From positions 1-39,860 of IMG/VR virus record IMGVR_UViG_3300010391_000107: a stretch of DNA of 39,860 nt; one strand, given 5' to 3'. The notes under the pieces are model-generated. The model had not been told where the DNA came from. It searched no databases and saw only the letters and a list, made by a program, of their open reading frames with translations. A program made the translations under genes and the position numbers. Source of the DNA: a virus. Positions within the stretch are counted from its first letter, which is position 1, and each line of letters opens with the position of its first letter. Positions 14,120 to 23,338 of the stretch are shown in pieces.

Positions 14120-15229
14120 TTACCATAACATCTCCGCCAAATCAGACCCCCGCAAATTACTGTAACGCTTAAGCATTCTCAAATCCTTATGCCCGGTAAT
14201 GCGGGCAATCTGCACATCACCCAAACGGGTGCGCTCATACAACCGGCATACTGCTTCATGCCGAAGATCGTGAAAGCGCAAATCCTCACAGCCCGCCAGC
14301 ATGGCAATGGTCGACCATTTCCGGCTCAACATGGCCGTAACCTTTATCAACGCCTCCGGCTTGCCGTTCCACCAGGGGAAAATCAGGCAATCCCCACCAG
14401 ACTTCAAACGATCATTAGATGATATCCATTCATCCAATGCGGACAAAGCTACTGAAGACAACGGCACCTGGCGCTTGTCGCCGTTCTTGGTCTTGTCCAG
14501 AAACACCGTTTTCTTGGATAAATCCACCTGCTGAACAGTCAGGGTATACATTTCCCGCAAGCGCATACCCGTCTCAATTGCCAGGGTAAACAGCAAGCAC
14601 ATTGCCAGACGGTCAGCCATGGCAATACCGCGCTGCCTATCCGAAGGAAAGTTGCCGTCCAGCACCCACAAAATCCGCTCATGCTCCCCAGGCAACAACC
14701 GCCTATCGCGCTCGACATCAATGCGCTTTTTGCCATCTGCAGGCGTATAACTGGCGTAACGCTTGGGCAACATCCGCAACGGGTTGACTATTAGCCAGTC
14801 ATTCCGCAAACACCAATCCAGCAACCTGGCCACAGCGCCTACTTTATGCCGTATCGAACTCGGCGCCAGCTGGTCTCGCTGTTTCATCAAAATAACCCAG
14901 CCCTGAACCCATTGCATATTGATCGACGATACCGGCCAACCTTTCAATATATCGAACATTGCATTAAGCAGAACGCGATCAGAAGAGGAAATAGCTACCT
15001 GCTGCAAATACACCCGCGCCCAATCCAACACAGTTTCAGCCGACGGCAAGGCATCCTCCATCAGCTCAACCGGCATAATCCCCTGATCCAATTGCCCTTC
15101 AATGTGCCTGGCATAAGCCACAGCATCCGCTTCGGTGTCAGCCGTAGCATAATGCGCCCTCGGCAAAATCCCCTTGCGCCTGATCACAATTTCCCAACTT
15201 CCAGAACCCCTTTTCCTGATCGTCGCCAC
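14120..15229 (-). CDS. int: tyrosine recombinase integrase
   Basis: The 369-residue site-specific recombinase has an N-terminal arm-binding part (MATIRKRGSGSWEIVIRRKG), a core-binding SAM-like domain and the catalytic domain. Visible catalytic residues are Arg in ETGMRLRE, Lys in TKNGDKRQVP, His/Arg in FHDLRHEAVCR, His in GHKDLRMLKRY and the nucleophile Tyr at the end of that motif. I start at the GTG at 15229 because AGGAGG lies nine bases upstream and the MATIRKR start is typical; a GTG at 15274 would add 15 residues without such a site. It is next to the attachment site in a tRNA-Cys fragment. Confidence 0.93.
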   Translation of the reverse strand: MATIRKRGSGSWEIVIRRKGILPRAHYATADTEADAVAYARHIEGQLDQGIMPVELMEDALPSAETVLDWARVYLQQVAISSSDRVLLNAMFDILKGWPVSSINMQWVQGWVILMKQRDQLAPSSIRHKVGAVARLLDWCLRNDWLIVNPLRMLPKRYASYTPADGKKRIDVERDRRLLPGEHERILWVLDGNFPSDRQRGIAMADRLAMCLLFTLAIETGMRLREMYTLTVQQVDLSKKTVFLDKTKNGDKRQVPLSSVALSALDEWISSNDRLKSGGDCLIFPWWNGKPEALIKVTAMLSRKWSTIAMLAGCEDLRFHDLRHEAVCRLYERTRLGDVQIARITGHKDLRMLKRYSNLRGSDLAEMLW

Positions 15230-15343
15230 TCGTGTAAACCTCCTGCCAAGCCGAAGCAGAGTGGTTTTAACCACTTTTTAAAGTATTTTTAGGTTATTTT
15301 ATGCCATATTTTTACTATTTATGCCAATAAAAAATAACACGCA

Positions 15344-15369
15344 CAAAAAAGCCGCTGTTGTAAGCGGCT
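15344..15369 (-). terminator. rho-independent terminator between attP and integrase
   Basis: On the minus strand AGCCGCT-TACAAC-AGCGGCT is followed by TTTTTTG. It would stop late transcripts from reading into the integrase gene. After integration it would also lie directly behind the rebuilt tRNA-Cys gene, supplying its terminator. Confidence 0.8.
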
Positions 15370-15387
15370 GATTCTATTTATTTATAC

Positions 15388-15433
15388 TGGAGGCTGCGGC
15401 CGGAATCGAACCGGCGTAGATGGCTTTGCAGGG
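15388..15433 (-). other. attP: attP core: 3' fragment of a tRNA-Cys gene
   Basis: On the minus strand the sequence is the 3' part of tRNA-Cys(GCA): anticodon loop CTGCAAA, stem half GCCAT, T arm CGCCGG-TTCGATT-CCGGC, acceptor CGCAGCC and TCCA. Upstream of the loop the stem half does not pair (ACGCC against GCCAT), so identity to a tRNA gene ends there and the rest of the tRNA is missing. This is the hallmark of an attachment site used by tyrosine integrases that rebuild the target tRNA. Confidence 0.88.
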
Positions 15434-15500
15434 CGTTTAAATTAATTTATATTCAATTGCTTGTAAAATTGGACACTCATATAACCACGCTTGATAGATT

Positions 15501-15534
15501 GTGATGGATTACGCTATCGCTAATCCACCCCACG
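15501..15534. repeat. TGGATTA palindrome (REP-like)
   Basis: TGGATTA-CGCTATCG-CTAATCCA is a palindromic unit of a type repeated in many gammaproteobacterial genomes. It lies just downstream of the last late gene and may act as its terminator. The 15230-15551 gap holds only the integrase terminator, attP and this element. Confidence 0.65.
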
Positions 15535-15551
15535 AGCTACGAGCTATATTT

Positions 15552-17357
15552 TTAAGGAGGTCCGTCTGGCATAAGTGCCCAGTCATTGGGAACATTAATT
15601 ATACCAAAATCTTGACCTGATAATTGTGTTTCACTTGTTGATATATCAGCAGGCGGCATATTGGGCGCTATAGCCTGCCCTATTGAATATAAAATACCGA
15701 ATGCTTGACTATAATTGGAGTTTTGAGGTGTAAAAGTTTCAGAATAGACAATATAATCCAATTGCCACATATTATTTGGAGCTTTATAATTTATTGTGCC
15801 ATTGATAAAATTTCTGGTTTTAATAATAGTAATCGTAACGCCACCAGTCCCTGTCGCCGTTGCTGTTTGGTTATTGTTGGTTATTGAACTGTTTTCAATG
15901 CTTTCCGTTGTGGTTATGTCGTATGAATTAAGGCCAATATCGCTAACATACGAAATATGATCTAGCACCACTTTTATATCATGTCTATTTATAGTGTCAG
16001 TTTGTGATATTACAATTTCATCACTGCCCTCCATTAAATGATCAATAGAAATTGTAGTCGTTTTATTAATTGCCCAGGTAAGTGATAATGCCGGGCCAAT
16101 GGGAAATGTAAACAAATGATTTGCAATTATCGTTCTATTTACAGTTTGTGAAGTTGGGGTTCCATCATTAATTGCTATATTACTATTGCCATTAACTATA
16201 TAAACCAAATAAGGCAATTCAGGAATGCTATTATTCAGGCGATAATATCTGATTAATGTTCCTGATCCGGAATTTATAGAACTCAGGTGAAATTGATACC
16301 ACCATTGAGTATTACCAATAGTCTGATAAACAGCAGTTTTAATTTCATTGGCAAATAATGTGGGTACACTAAGTGTTAATGGGATATTGTAAAAAGTAGA
16401 TGCGGTTGTCCAAGGCGGAGTTGGCGCAGTTGGACACTGTCTGGGATTTTCATAAAAACCTACCACAGTCGGCACACCCACGCCCAAATGCAAATCAACA
16501 ATAACCCTGTCGCCGACTTCAAAGGCTTCCGCATTGCAGGTCATATACACGATATTTGCATCGATATAATTAATCTGTTGCGCGCCGTTAACGTCAAATT
16601 TCGGCACTATCGGCTTGTCATCTATCAGTTGGGTTGTGTGTTCATGAATATTGTAATAGCCGTCAAAGGATAGATTACAGGTATTGGCCGGTTTATTCAG
16701 GCTGGTGATAGTTGCGATACGATAGTGGCCCTTGTCTTTTTGTAAGGCCGGATACATGGCCAGATTAAACCAGTTTGCATGTACGCCTGATGCCATCGGG
16801 TGCTGTAATTGGGAGTCAGGAGCCTCGGCTGTTGCAGGCAACCAGAATCCGGTGTCATTCCTGATTTGATTTGTGATGACATCGCGCTCCAGCAGATAAT
16901 CACATTCTATGGTTTTGATGATGCCGCTTAAATTCTCCTTGAATGCTACACACCAGGCAAACGCTTCGAAATCTTTCGGGCAATATTTTGATAAATACAG
17001 CTTGTCCTTTTCAATGCCGGTTTTTTTCAGCTTTTCCCGGCGCTCTTGACCCAAAATCACATCATAGGCTAGTCTTGATTTATAAAGTTCTGCGGTCAGG
17101 GCGTTCATGGGTTGCGGGTTGTTTTGATATTCCTCAAACGTCGTATTATTCAAATAAAAATTCAGGGCGGCACTGTCGGCATTGAACTGATCTTTCGCCG
17201 CCTGCTTTTGGGTTGCCAACTCTGCCAGTTTTGTTGTCAGTTCGGTAATTTGTTGATCGATAATCGTTAGCCTGGCTTCGACCTTGGCATTTTCAAACTC
17301 AACTCTGATCCGGTAATGTCCGGAGCCCAAACTTTGCAGAATGGTCGCCTTGCCCAT
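15552..17357 (-). CDS. large tail/appendage protein, last late gene
   Basis: The 601-residue protein begins with a beta segment, then a coiled coil (about 27-60, LTIIDQQITELTTKLAELATQKQAAK), followed by a long Asn/Thr-rich beta structure ending in GPP. No family recognised. Its ATG forms TAATG with the stop of the LamG-domain gene, and GGAGG lies near its own 3' end. Position at the end of the tail operon and low-complexity beta composition suggest a tail-tip or fibre component. Confidence 0.65.
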   Translation of the reverse strand: MGKATILQSLGSGHYRIRVEFENAKVEARLTIIDQQITELTTKLAELATQKQAAKDQFNADSAALNFYLNNTTFEEYQNNPQPMNALTAELYKSRLAYDVILGQERREKLKKTGIEKDKLYLSKYCPKDFEAFAWCVAFKENLSGIIKTIECDYLLERDVITNQIRNDTGFWLPATAEAPDSQLQHPMASGVHANWFNLAMYPALQKDKGHYRIATITSLNKPANTCNLSFDGYYNIHEHTTQLIDDKPIVPKFDVNGAQQINYIDANIVYMTCNAEAFEVGDRVIVDLHLGVGVPTVVGFYENPRQCPTAPTPPWTTASTFYNIPLTLSVPTLFANEIKTAVYQTIGNTQWWYQFHLSSINSGSGTLIRYYRLNNSIPELPYLVYIVNGNSNIAINDGTPTSQTVNRTIIANHLFTFPIGPALSLTWAINKTTTISIDHLMEGSDEIVISQTDTINRHDIKVVLDHISYVSDIGLNSYDITTTESIENSSITNNNQTATATGTGGVTITIIKTRNFINGTINYKAPNNMWQLDYIVYSETFTPQNSNYSQAFGILYSIGQAIAPNMPPADISTSETQLSGQDFGIINVPNDWALMPDGPP

Positions 17358-19009
17358 TACAATTTTTCCTTGACTTCCATAATCGCGGTTTTGATATCGA
17401 CTATATGGAGCAAACTTTCAATCACAAAAGTTTCGCCATTAATAATAACGGTATCATAGGGACGCAAACGCGGATCAGTCCGGCACCGATAGCGGATACC
17501 GCCATTATCCGAGCTGCGCGTAATAGGATCAAACAACTTAAATGTCCTCGGCGTAGAGATGGGTTTTTCTTCTGATCCTGATAATATGCCAGTGATGCCA
17601 GACTTTCCGCCCTGATTTGTTGATAACGCATCGAATGGTATATTGACCATTCGATGCGAACTAAAAGAACCGTCCTGATAATTATAAATGCGATTAATTT
17701 GGAGGCGACCATTTGGTCTGGCATTAATTGCGTCGATATAGCTATCAATACCCGGAATAATAATGGATAAATAAGCGCTGTAAATTGGCGTAGCCTGCCT
17801 ACGAATTTGAAATGATGAAATGGGCAATATTAATTTTTTTCTGCCATCCTGCCAGCCACTTAAACGGCAACTATAATGGGTGGAAATCCATTGTTCTGCA
17901 ATCGAAAAAACATAGGAAGCGCGCGGTGCATAATCACCATCAGGGTCAATATCAAAACCAAGCCATTCGCCGGGCTGTAAGCCATCAAATTCAATTTGTC
18001 CGGCCGATGGAATACCCAAAAAAGTAAAATTTGAATGTTTGGGTTGCAGGCCGATAATATCGGTTTCGCCCATTAACGGCACTGCGCTCCAGCCGTGCGC
18101 CAGTGCAGGAATTGCGCCGATTACCTGAGCTGATCCGATTGCGGGTGTTATGGCATTGCCTATGGCAATGGCCAGAGTTTGCCCGGTTAATGCCAGATTA
18201 CCGATGTCGGGAGGCGATTTTAATCGGGGTATAAATCCAGTGATGGCAAGTTGCCCGATGCCTGGCATTACGGCATTGCCTATGGCAATGGCCGGGGTTT
18301 GCCCGGTTAATGTCAAGTTTCCGATAATGGGGATCAGTAGCACCGGTCCGCTGTCTGGATGTGCTACTGTGTGTGGAGTGAAATTTGATGTATAACGGGC
18401 AACGCCTTTGGTGACTCTTATATCATCTAAATTTCCAACTAAGGGGCCATCAGTTAAGGTTGTTCCGTCCATACCAAAACATGGCCTGTTTGTTCCATTG
18501 AGCCATGAGGTACTATTAGTTAGGGTAGTGCCGACCTGTGTTCCGTCCACAAACAACCTAAGTGACGTTCCAGATCTGCATAGGGCGACATGCGTCCATG
18601 TATTTAGCGTGATTGCACCCACACTATCAAAAATATTTACAGAATTATCTACTACAATCAGACTGCCATAATATGCGAATATACGAACATAGTGGCCATC
18701 CGTACTTGTTGGTCTACTATCATATAAACTTCTGATATTACTATTGCTTGTCTGTCTTAACCAAAACTCTATGGTGAAATCACCTGTCCCAAAAGCGAAG
18801 TCTGCAGAACCATCTAATGTGAGATAATCGCCAGAGCCATCAAATAAAGCACTAGCGCCGCCGAATTTGCTCTGCGCAGTGCTGATTTGCGCATTGCCTC
18901 CAGCCGTTACTGTTTTCGGACTAGATGAATTATCCGTGAAGGTTGTCGAACCATCGCTGCCATCGCAATGCAGCAACAACGCGACATTGGCATAATTACT
19001 ATCAGGCAT
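17357..19009 (-). CDS. tail protein with LamG/ConA-like lectin domain
   Basis: The 550-residue protein starts with a LamG-like jelly roll (about 8-220): LLLHCDGSDGSTTFTD, ASALFDGSGDYLTL, FAFGTGDFTIEFWLR, LRLFVDGTQVG, LDDIRVTKGVARYT. A middle region repeats an IGNLTLTGQTPAIAIGNAVMPGIG unit, also visible as a DNA repeat at about 18136-18200 and 18262-18325. The C-terminal 250 residues look like a baseplate or tail-tip domain (RPYDTVIINGETFVIESL). A LamG domain on a tail protein suggests sugar binding at the host surface. Confidence 0.75.
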   Translation of the reverse strand: MPDSNYANVALLLHCDGSDGSTTFTDNSSSPKTVTAGGNAQISTAQSKFGGASALFDGSGDYLTLDGSADFAFGTGDFTIEFWLRQTSNSNIRSLYDSRPTSTDGHYVRIFAYYGSLIVVDNSVNIFDSVGAITLNTWTHVALCRSGTSLRLFVDGTQVGTTLTNSTSWLNGTNRPCFGMDGTTLTDGPLVGNLDDIRVTKGVARYTSNFTPHTVAHPDSGPVLLIPIIGNLTLTGQTPAIAIGNAVMPGIGQLAITGFIPRLKSPPDIGNLALTGQTLAIAIGNAITPAIGSAQVIGAIPALAHGWSAVPLMGETDIIGLQPKHSNFTFLGIPSAGQIEFDGLQPGEWLGFDIDPDGDYAPRASYVFSIAEQWISTHYSCRLSGWQDGRKKLILPISSFQIRRQATPIYSAYLSIIIPGIDSYIDAINARPNGRLQINRIYNYQDGSFSSHRMVNIPFDALSTNQGGKSGITGILSGSEEKPISTPRTFKLFDPITRSSDNGGIRYRCRTDPRLRPYDTVIINGETFVIESLLHIVDIKTAIMEVKEKL

Positions 19010-19012
19010 GGC

Positions 19013-19477
19013 CTAAACCGTTTTAAACCAGCCATTATTCGGTGCATACACGACAAAATCTGAGGCGGTTGAACTTACTTCGGCGCTGCTACTGGTGGTA
19101 TCCAGATCAACATAGAACAACAGCTTGCCGGTCGTGGCACTGAAAGTGCCGGCCGTTACCGGTTGCACGGCAATCAGATATTTTGCCAGGATAGTGACCG
19201 CTGCACCGAAGTTGGCATCATCGCTGTCATAGTAGGTCGTGCCAGGCGTTGTGGTGTTGTTAATGGCGGGGGTAGTCGCCGCAATCGGGGCGCCATCGCC
19301 GGATGTGATCAGATCAGTCAGGTCGGCGGTTTCATCATGCGTGGCAGCCGGCGTGTATGCATTGCCGCACAGGCAAAACATGATGTTGCCGGCTGTCGCA
19401 TCGTTCCATTGTCTGTTGGCCGTATCGAACAGCGCTTTTTCCAGTGAATTGTATTTTGTGACTGTGCCTAATGACAT
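19013..19477 (-). CDS. virion/tail-associated protein
   Basis: The 154-residue beta-rich protein (MSLGTVTKYNSLEKALFDTANRQWNDATAGNIMF...) resembles small phage structural proteins that carry predicted Thr/Ala-rich strands. A GTAGGGGC element lies just upstream of its start. No specific family is recognised. Confidence 0.65.
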   Translation of the reverse strand: MSLGTVTKYNSLEKALFDTANRQWNDATAGNIMFCLCGNAYTPAATHDETADLTDLITSGDGAPIAATTPAINNTTTPGTTYYDSDDANFGAAVTILAKYLIAVQPVTAGTFSATTGKLLFYVDLDTTSSSAEVSSTASDFVVYAPNNGWFKTV

Positions 19478-19492
19478 GATTTTGTTCCTTTG

Positions 19493-19568
19493 GTAGGGGC
19501 AATCCCTTGTGGTTGCCCGTGATTAATTGTGATTAATTAAAGGGGTGCCCATAAAGGAACACCCCTAC
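19493..19568. repeat. GTAGGGGC/GCCCCTAC palindromic element, copy 1
   Basis: Starts GTAGGGGCAATCCCTTGTGG and ends AAGGAACACCCCTAC with a 76 bp span; each arm is itself partly palindromic. It lies between the genes ending at 19565 and starting at 19477, and the stop codon of the upstream gene (TAG, 19565-19567) is formed by its own end sequence. Confidence 0.85.
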
Positions 19569-19918
19569 GTGTTTAATTGTTGGTTAACTAAAAATCGGAT
19601 TTTCATTTTGTCCTTGTCATCCAATGTTTCCACAACGCCGGAAAAGATGTTTTCCTTGACCGAAACAATAATTGCGCTGTGGCGCTGAATCATCGCCATT
19701 AGCGCGATCCGGGTAGGATTATCGATATCCCGTATTACGATGGTAAAAGTGGCATCGCTGGCTGAATAGCCGTTATCGACGATAATGGAACCGCCGTCCA
19801 GCGTGGCGGTGCGGGAGACGCGGCGGGAAATATGCGACAAGTCCGAGTCTAGCTCTTCGATGCTGATTAAAAAATCCCCGGCGTAATCGAATAGCTGGGC
19901 ACAAATTGAAATGATCAA
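19565..19918 (-). CDS. hypothetical tail protein
   Basis: The 117-residue protein (MIISICAQLFDYAGDFLISIEELDSD...) has alternating strands (ATFTIVIRDID, AIIVSVKENIFSGVVETL) like a small tail-tip or minor tail beta protein. It lies directly after the tape measure gene, where distal tail proteins are expected, but no family match is claimed. Its stop codon is inside the repeat element. Confidence 0.6.
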   Translation of the reverse strand: MIISICAQLFDYAGDFLISIEELDSDLSHISRRVSRTATLDGGSIIVDNGYSASDATFTIVIRDIDNPTRIALMAMIQRHSAIIVSVKENIFSGVVETLDDKDKMKIRFLVNQQLNT

Positions 19919-19942
19919 TCAAGACTCCTTGTTTTTACAATT

Positions 19943-19990
19943 GCCACAGATCCACAGATTATGGATAAGTCTAATCTATGGATCTGTGGC
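19943..19990. repeat. GCCACAGAT palindromic element, copy 1
   Basis: GCCACAGATCCACAGATTA... pairs with TAATCTATGGATCTGTGGC across a short spacer. It sits directly downstream of the tape measure gene and matches the element at 33285-33333. Confidence 0.8.
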
Positions 19991-20009
19991 GGTGTATTGC
20001 TGGCTATCA

Positions 20010-22829
20010 TCATAAGCCCACCAGTAATGACAGGCCTTGTTGCGTGGCTTTGACTTGCGTGTATTTGAGTATTTTGTCGAAGACCAGTTCAAGCTCGGGG
20101 GCCAGTTCGCGTGCATCGATGCTGATCAGCGGCTCGCCGGATTCCAGTCTTATTGATTCGGCATGTAACTTTTCGACAAGGGCATCGGTCATTTCGCGCT
20201 TTATGGCCAGTTCTTCATCTAATCTATTCTCCATGCGGAATGCGGCTTCTTTAATATCGGATTTGTCCCAGTAATTGGCGCCGGAAAATGTGGACCACAA
20301 ATCGGTTGTCGATGTCGTTAATGCGGTTATGCTCTCTGAAGTAGCCTGAAATGCGGCGGTTATGCGCTGGGTGTCGGCCTCTATTTCGGCTATTTTCAGA
20401 TCGACATTCGCTTTGACATCGATCTCGTATTTCTTGGCGGCCAGTTCGCCCAGCTTGATGGTGAAATCATCGGCCTGTTTCTGAGTATTCAGCAAAACAT
20501 CCTGCACACGCTTCCATTCTTCGGAGCCTTGCTGCCCTGCCTTTGCCGCTTCCTTGGTGGCTTTGGCAAGTTCGTCGGTGGATTTTGCGGCCTCTTCCGA
20601 ACCGGCTTTTATGGTATATAAGCCATCCACAAACTCAATTGTGGCATTACCGGCGCCGGACATATTCTCGGTAAAAAATTGCTCCGCTTCTGCCAGGGTT
20701 TTGAAGGTGCCGATAACATTGTCAACAGCCGGATTTATCCCAACGATGTTTTTTGATATGTCATTAACTGCATCGGCAAACCATGAACTGCTTTTTGTTG
20801 CATCATCGACCTTGACGCCATATTCCTTGACTCCGGCGGCGGTCAGGGAATACGCGCCGGTGGTTTTGTCCATAGTAATCAGATTATTATCCATGGCTTT
20901 GTTGAGATCGGCGACGCTGGTAATTGTTACCCCCGTGGCATTGCTTATTTCTTGTAGTTTATCCTTGATCTTGGATTGACTGTCGGCCAGATTGGCTGTA
21001 GAGGATGCAACGGTATCCTGCCGGTCCTTGTATTCCTGCCAGGCGTCAACGTTTTCTTTTATCGCAAAGGCACCCGCTGCCAGATCGGCGACAATAACCG
21101 CTGCAAGCGGAGATGCCGCCGCAATTACGCCGATCTCCCTAACTGCCAATGCAACAATAGCCAAAACCGCAGCTGAAGCAGCGCCGACGATTACGGCGGC
21201 TACCGTGCCAACTGCTTGGACGCCCGGTAAATTGGCGATATCCGACATGGCCTTGCCAACGCCATCCAGTAAACTTGTGCTGCCATCCAATACGCCTTTC
21301 AGTGCTTCAAATACCTGTGCCAGGCCGGTAACCTGTCCGATTGTTTTCTTAGTGGAATCATCCAGGTCATTGAATACATCAATACCGTCAAAAAAGCCTC
21401 TAACAACAGGGCCCCAGACATCAACAATGCCGGAAACAACGCGCGTCAACGATTCAAACGAATCAACCACAAACTGGATGGCATCAGCCAGACCCCTGGG
21501 TGTGGTTAAATCGACTCCGACGAAGATATCGCCGAGTTCAAAACCCAGATCCTTGAACGAGGCAATCAACCCGGCAAAATCAACTTGGCCCAAGGCTTCC
21601 GGCAGATTCTCGCCGATCTTTTTCAGCAAAGCGGCGATATCTCCGCCAAAGGCATCGAAGGCAGTGAAGACCGGATCGAAGGCACCTGCCTCGATGGATA
21701 CCGAGAAGCCCGACATCATCTTTGATAGACTGTCCAGAATGCCGGCCCAGCCATCCTGCAACGGCTCGCCGACCTTTTGCAGCAATATAGTGGCCTGATT
21801 AATCAGTTGCTGATTTGAATCCGCCACACCGCCAACCATATTCTTATAGTTGGTATTAAAAACCTGTACATTGCCATCCATTGCCTTCAGCGTATTGTCA
21901 AATTTACCCGCGCTGTCATTGGCTAGAATCATCGCGCCTTTGGCGGCTTCGGAACTGTTGAACAGCTCAAAGAGTTTTTCGGCGCTGCCGCCGGTAGAAT
22001 TTTTCAGGGCATCCAGCACAGCCGGAAGGCCATCAGTTGTAATTGATAGCCCGTTTAATGCCTTGGCAAGGTCATCGGAAGGATTCAATAATTCTTTGAA
22101 CAGAGAATTAAGCAACGTCATTGACTGGTCTGCATTGACGCCTGCGCCCGTCAATGCGGCAATCGCTGCGCCCACCACTTCAATGGGAACACCGGCCGCG
22201 CTAGCTGTGGAAGCTACTTTACCGAGATTATCGGACAGACCCTGCATGTTAATATCGCCGTTTTGCACGGTGGTAAACATGGCGGCCATTACCCGTTCGG
22301 CATTGGCTGTATTGGTGGCGCTATCATTAGTCACCAGGCCATACGCATTCATGGTCCGTGTCAGCAGCGCCGTTGCTGTCTCAATATCGGTCGCGCCGAC
22401 CTGTGCCCCTTTTTCTGCAACTGTCAGCACATCCATGGCCTTGGCTGTACTGCCAAGGTTTGATACGGCGATATACATCGCCTTGTTAATCTCATCGAAA
22501 CCGCTGACGGATTTGGCGGCAAAATCCTGTATCGATCCTTTTAATGCTTCAAACTCTGCAGGCGTGGCATTAACCAATGAGCCGATCTCTTCAACTTTCT
22601 CGCCGAATTTGGATGCTTCATTGACGGCAATAGTTAAAAATGTCGCGCCCAGCGCCAGCACGGCCGTTTCTGCTTTTAAGGCAAAATCGGCGACTTTTGA
22701 CAGCGGCTCGGTTATATTTGAAACATCATTAATCGCGCTGTCAAGGCTGCTGGTAACGCTCGATAGCCCGCTGCCGGTGTTGTCTACTGCACCGAAGATG
22801 ATCTCAACGGTTTTTTGAATATCGGCCAT
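20010..22829 (-). CDS. tape measure protein
   Basis: The 939-residue protein sets tail length and is ejected with the DNA. It starts with a helical TP901-type region (QKTVEIIFGAVDNTGSGLSSV...LGATFLTIAVNEASKFGEKVEEI), with typical AMYIAVSNLGSTAKAM and NADQSMTLLNSLFKELL motifs, and contains a hydrophobic membrane-like segment (about 548-590, AVGTVAAVIVGAASAAVLAIVAL). A coiled C-terminal part follows. Being the longest gene and lying after the tail chaperone genes fits the standard order. The length would correspond to a siphovirus tail of ordinary length. Confidence 0.93.
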   Translation of the reverse strand: MADIQKTVEIIFGAVDNTGSGLSSVTSSLDSAINDVSNITEPLSKVADFALKAETAVLALGATFLTIAVNEASKFGEKVEEIGSLVNATPAEFEALKGSIQDFAAKSVSGFDEINKAMYIAVSNLGSTAKAMDVLTVAEKGAQVGATDIETATALLTRTMNAYGLVTNDSATNTANAERVMAAMFTTVQNGDINMQGLSDNLGKVASTASAAGVPIEVVGAAIAALTGAGVNADQSMTLLNSLFKELLNPSDDLAKALNGLSITTDGLPAVLDALKNSTGGSAEKLFELFNSSEAAKGAMILANDSAGKFDNTLKAMDGNVQVFNTNYKNMVGGVADSNQQLINQATILLQKVGEPLQDGWAGILDSLSKMMSGFSVSIEAGAFDPVFTAFDAFGGDIAALLKKIGENLPEALGQVDFAGLIASFKDLGFELGDIFVGVDLTTPRGLADAIQFVVDSFESLTRVVSGIVDVWGPVVRGFFDGIDVFNDLDDSTKKTIGQVTGLAQVFEALKGVLDGSTSLLDGVGKAMSDIANLPGVQAVGTVAAVIVGAASAAVLAIVALAVREIGVIAAASPLAAVIVADLAAGAFAIKENVDAWQEYKDRQDTVASSTANLADSQSKIKDKLQEISNATGVTITSVADLNKAMDNNLITMDKTTGAYSLTAAGVKEYGVKVDDATKSSSWFADAVNDISKNIVGINPAVDNVIGTFKTLAEAEQFFTENMSGAGNATIEFVDGLYTIKAGSEEAAKSTDELAKATKEAAKAGQQGSEEWKRVQDVLLNTQKQADDFTIKLGELAAKKYEIDVKANVDLKIAEIEADTQRITAAFQATSESITALTTSTTDLWSTFSGANYWDKSDIKEAAFRMENRLDEELAIKREMTDALVEKLHAESIRLESGEPLISIDARELAPELELVFDKILKYTQVKATQQGLSLLVGL

Positions 22830-22861
22830 TTAAACCCCTGAATTTACAATAAATTTATAAC

Positions 22862-22877
22862 GTCCGCAGCTGCGGAC
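22862..22877. repeat. GTCCGCAGCTGCGGAC palindrome
   Basis: A perfect 16 bp palindrome between the micropeptide gene and the tape measure gene. It may be a weak transcription barrier or a protein site; no T-run on the minus strand follows. Confidence 0.5.
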
Positions 22878-22891
22878 TTTGTGCCATAATT

Positions 22892-23014
22892 TCAGCAATA
22901 AAATTTACACAGCAACCATGATATGAAGGCGACAAGTACAACCAATACCCCTAAAAAAACCATAACACAATGCCTGTCGCAAAAACTTTCCTGTTCATTG
23001 ATGGATTTCTTCAT
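22892..23014 (-). CDS. membrane micropeptide
   Basis: A 40-residue frame starts MKKSINEQESFCDRHCVMVF and continues as one membrane helix ending CKFYC. The ATG has GGAG five bases upstream, a strong reason to accept it. It holds four cysteines. Small membrane proteins between chaperone and tape measure genes are seen in some phages; the function here is unknown. Confidence 0.6.
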   Translation of the reverse strand: MKKSINEQESFCDRHCVMVFLGVLVVLVAFISWLLCKFYC

Positions 23015-23086
23015 TTGCTCTCCAGTGCTTCCGTTAATCCGTTTAAAAAATAAACTCTTCTAATTTAATGGTTCTTTGATCCGACT

Positions 23087-23266
23087 TTACGTTATCACTT
23101 CAATATAGGGAACGTTGAACGACCAGTCTCCCGTCATGAACGACAACCACGCGCGAGCCTGCTCAACGCTCTTGAACGGAAGTTTTTTAATATCGATGGA
23201 ACTGGTGAGGGATGCTCCAAACGATGCCTGGTGACTGAATATTACAGCTTTTTGAAGAGTGCTCAT
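23087..23266 (-). CDS. small hypothetical protein
   Basis: The 59-residue protein starts MSTLQKAVIFSHQASFGASL at an ATG with AAGGA upstream. An upstream start (23311) adds 15 residues of poor quality. It has a Trp-rich C-terminus (AWLSFMTGDWSFNVPYIEV). No family recognised. Confidence 0.58.
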   Translation of the reverse strand: MSTLQKAVIFSHQASFGASLTSSIDIKKLPFKSVEQARAWLSFMTGDWSFNVPYIEVIT

Positions 23267-23338
23267 GTGAAATTCCTTAAGGTGCGTGAAAGTAAAGTGT
23301 GCATGGCACACCCTACAAACCTGTTAATCCGGTAAAAC

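Noticed and set aside
15388-15433. Functional tRNA-Cys gene
   Set aside because: Only the part from the anticodon loop to the 3' end is present; the 5' half and paired anticodon stem are missing.
17357-19009. Diversity-generating retroelement target
   Set aside because: No reverse transcriptase gene or template repeat is present; the internal DNA repeats are structural.
20554-22818. Several long plus-strand frames opposite the tape measure gene
   Set aside because: They are Ser/Ala-rich antisense shadows of a coiled-coil gene with biased codons; no ribosome sites or family features.
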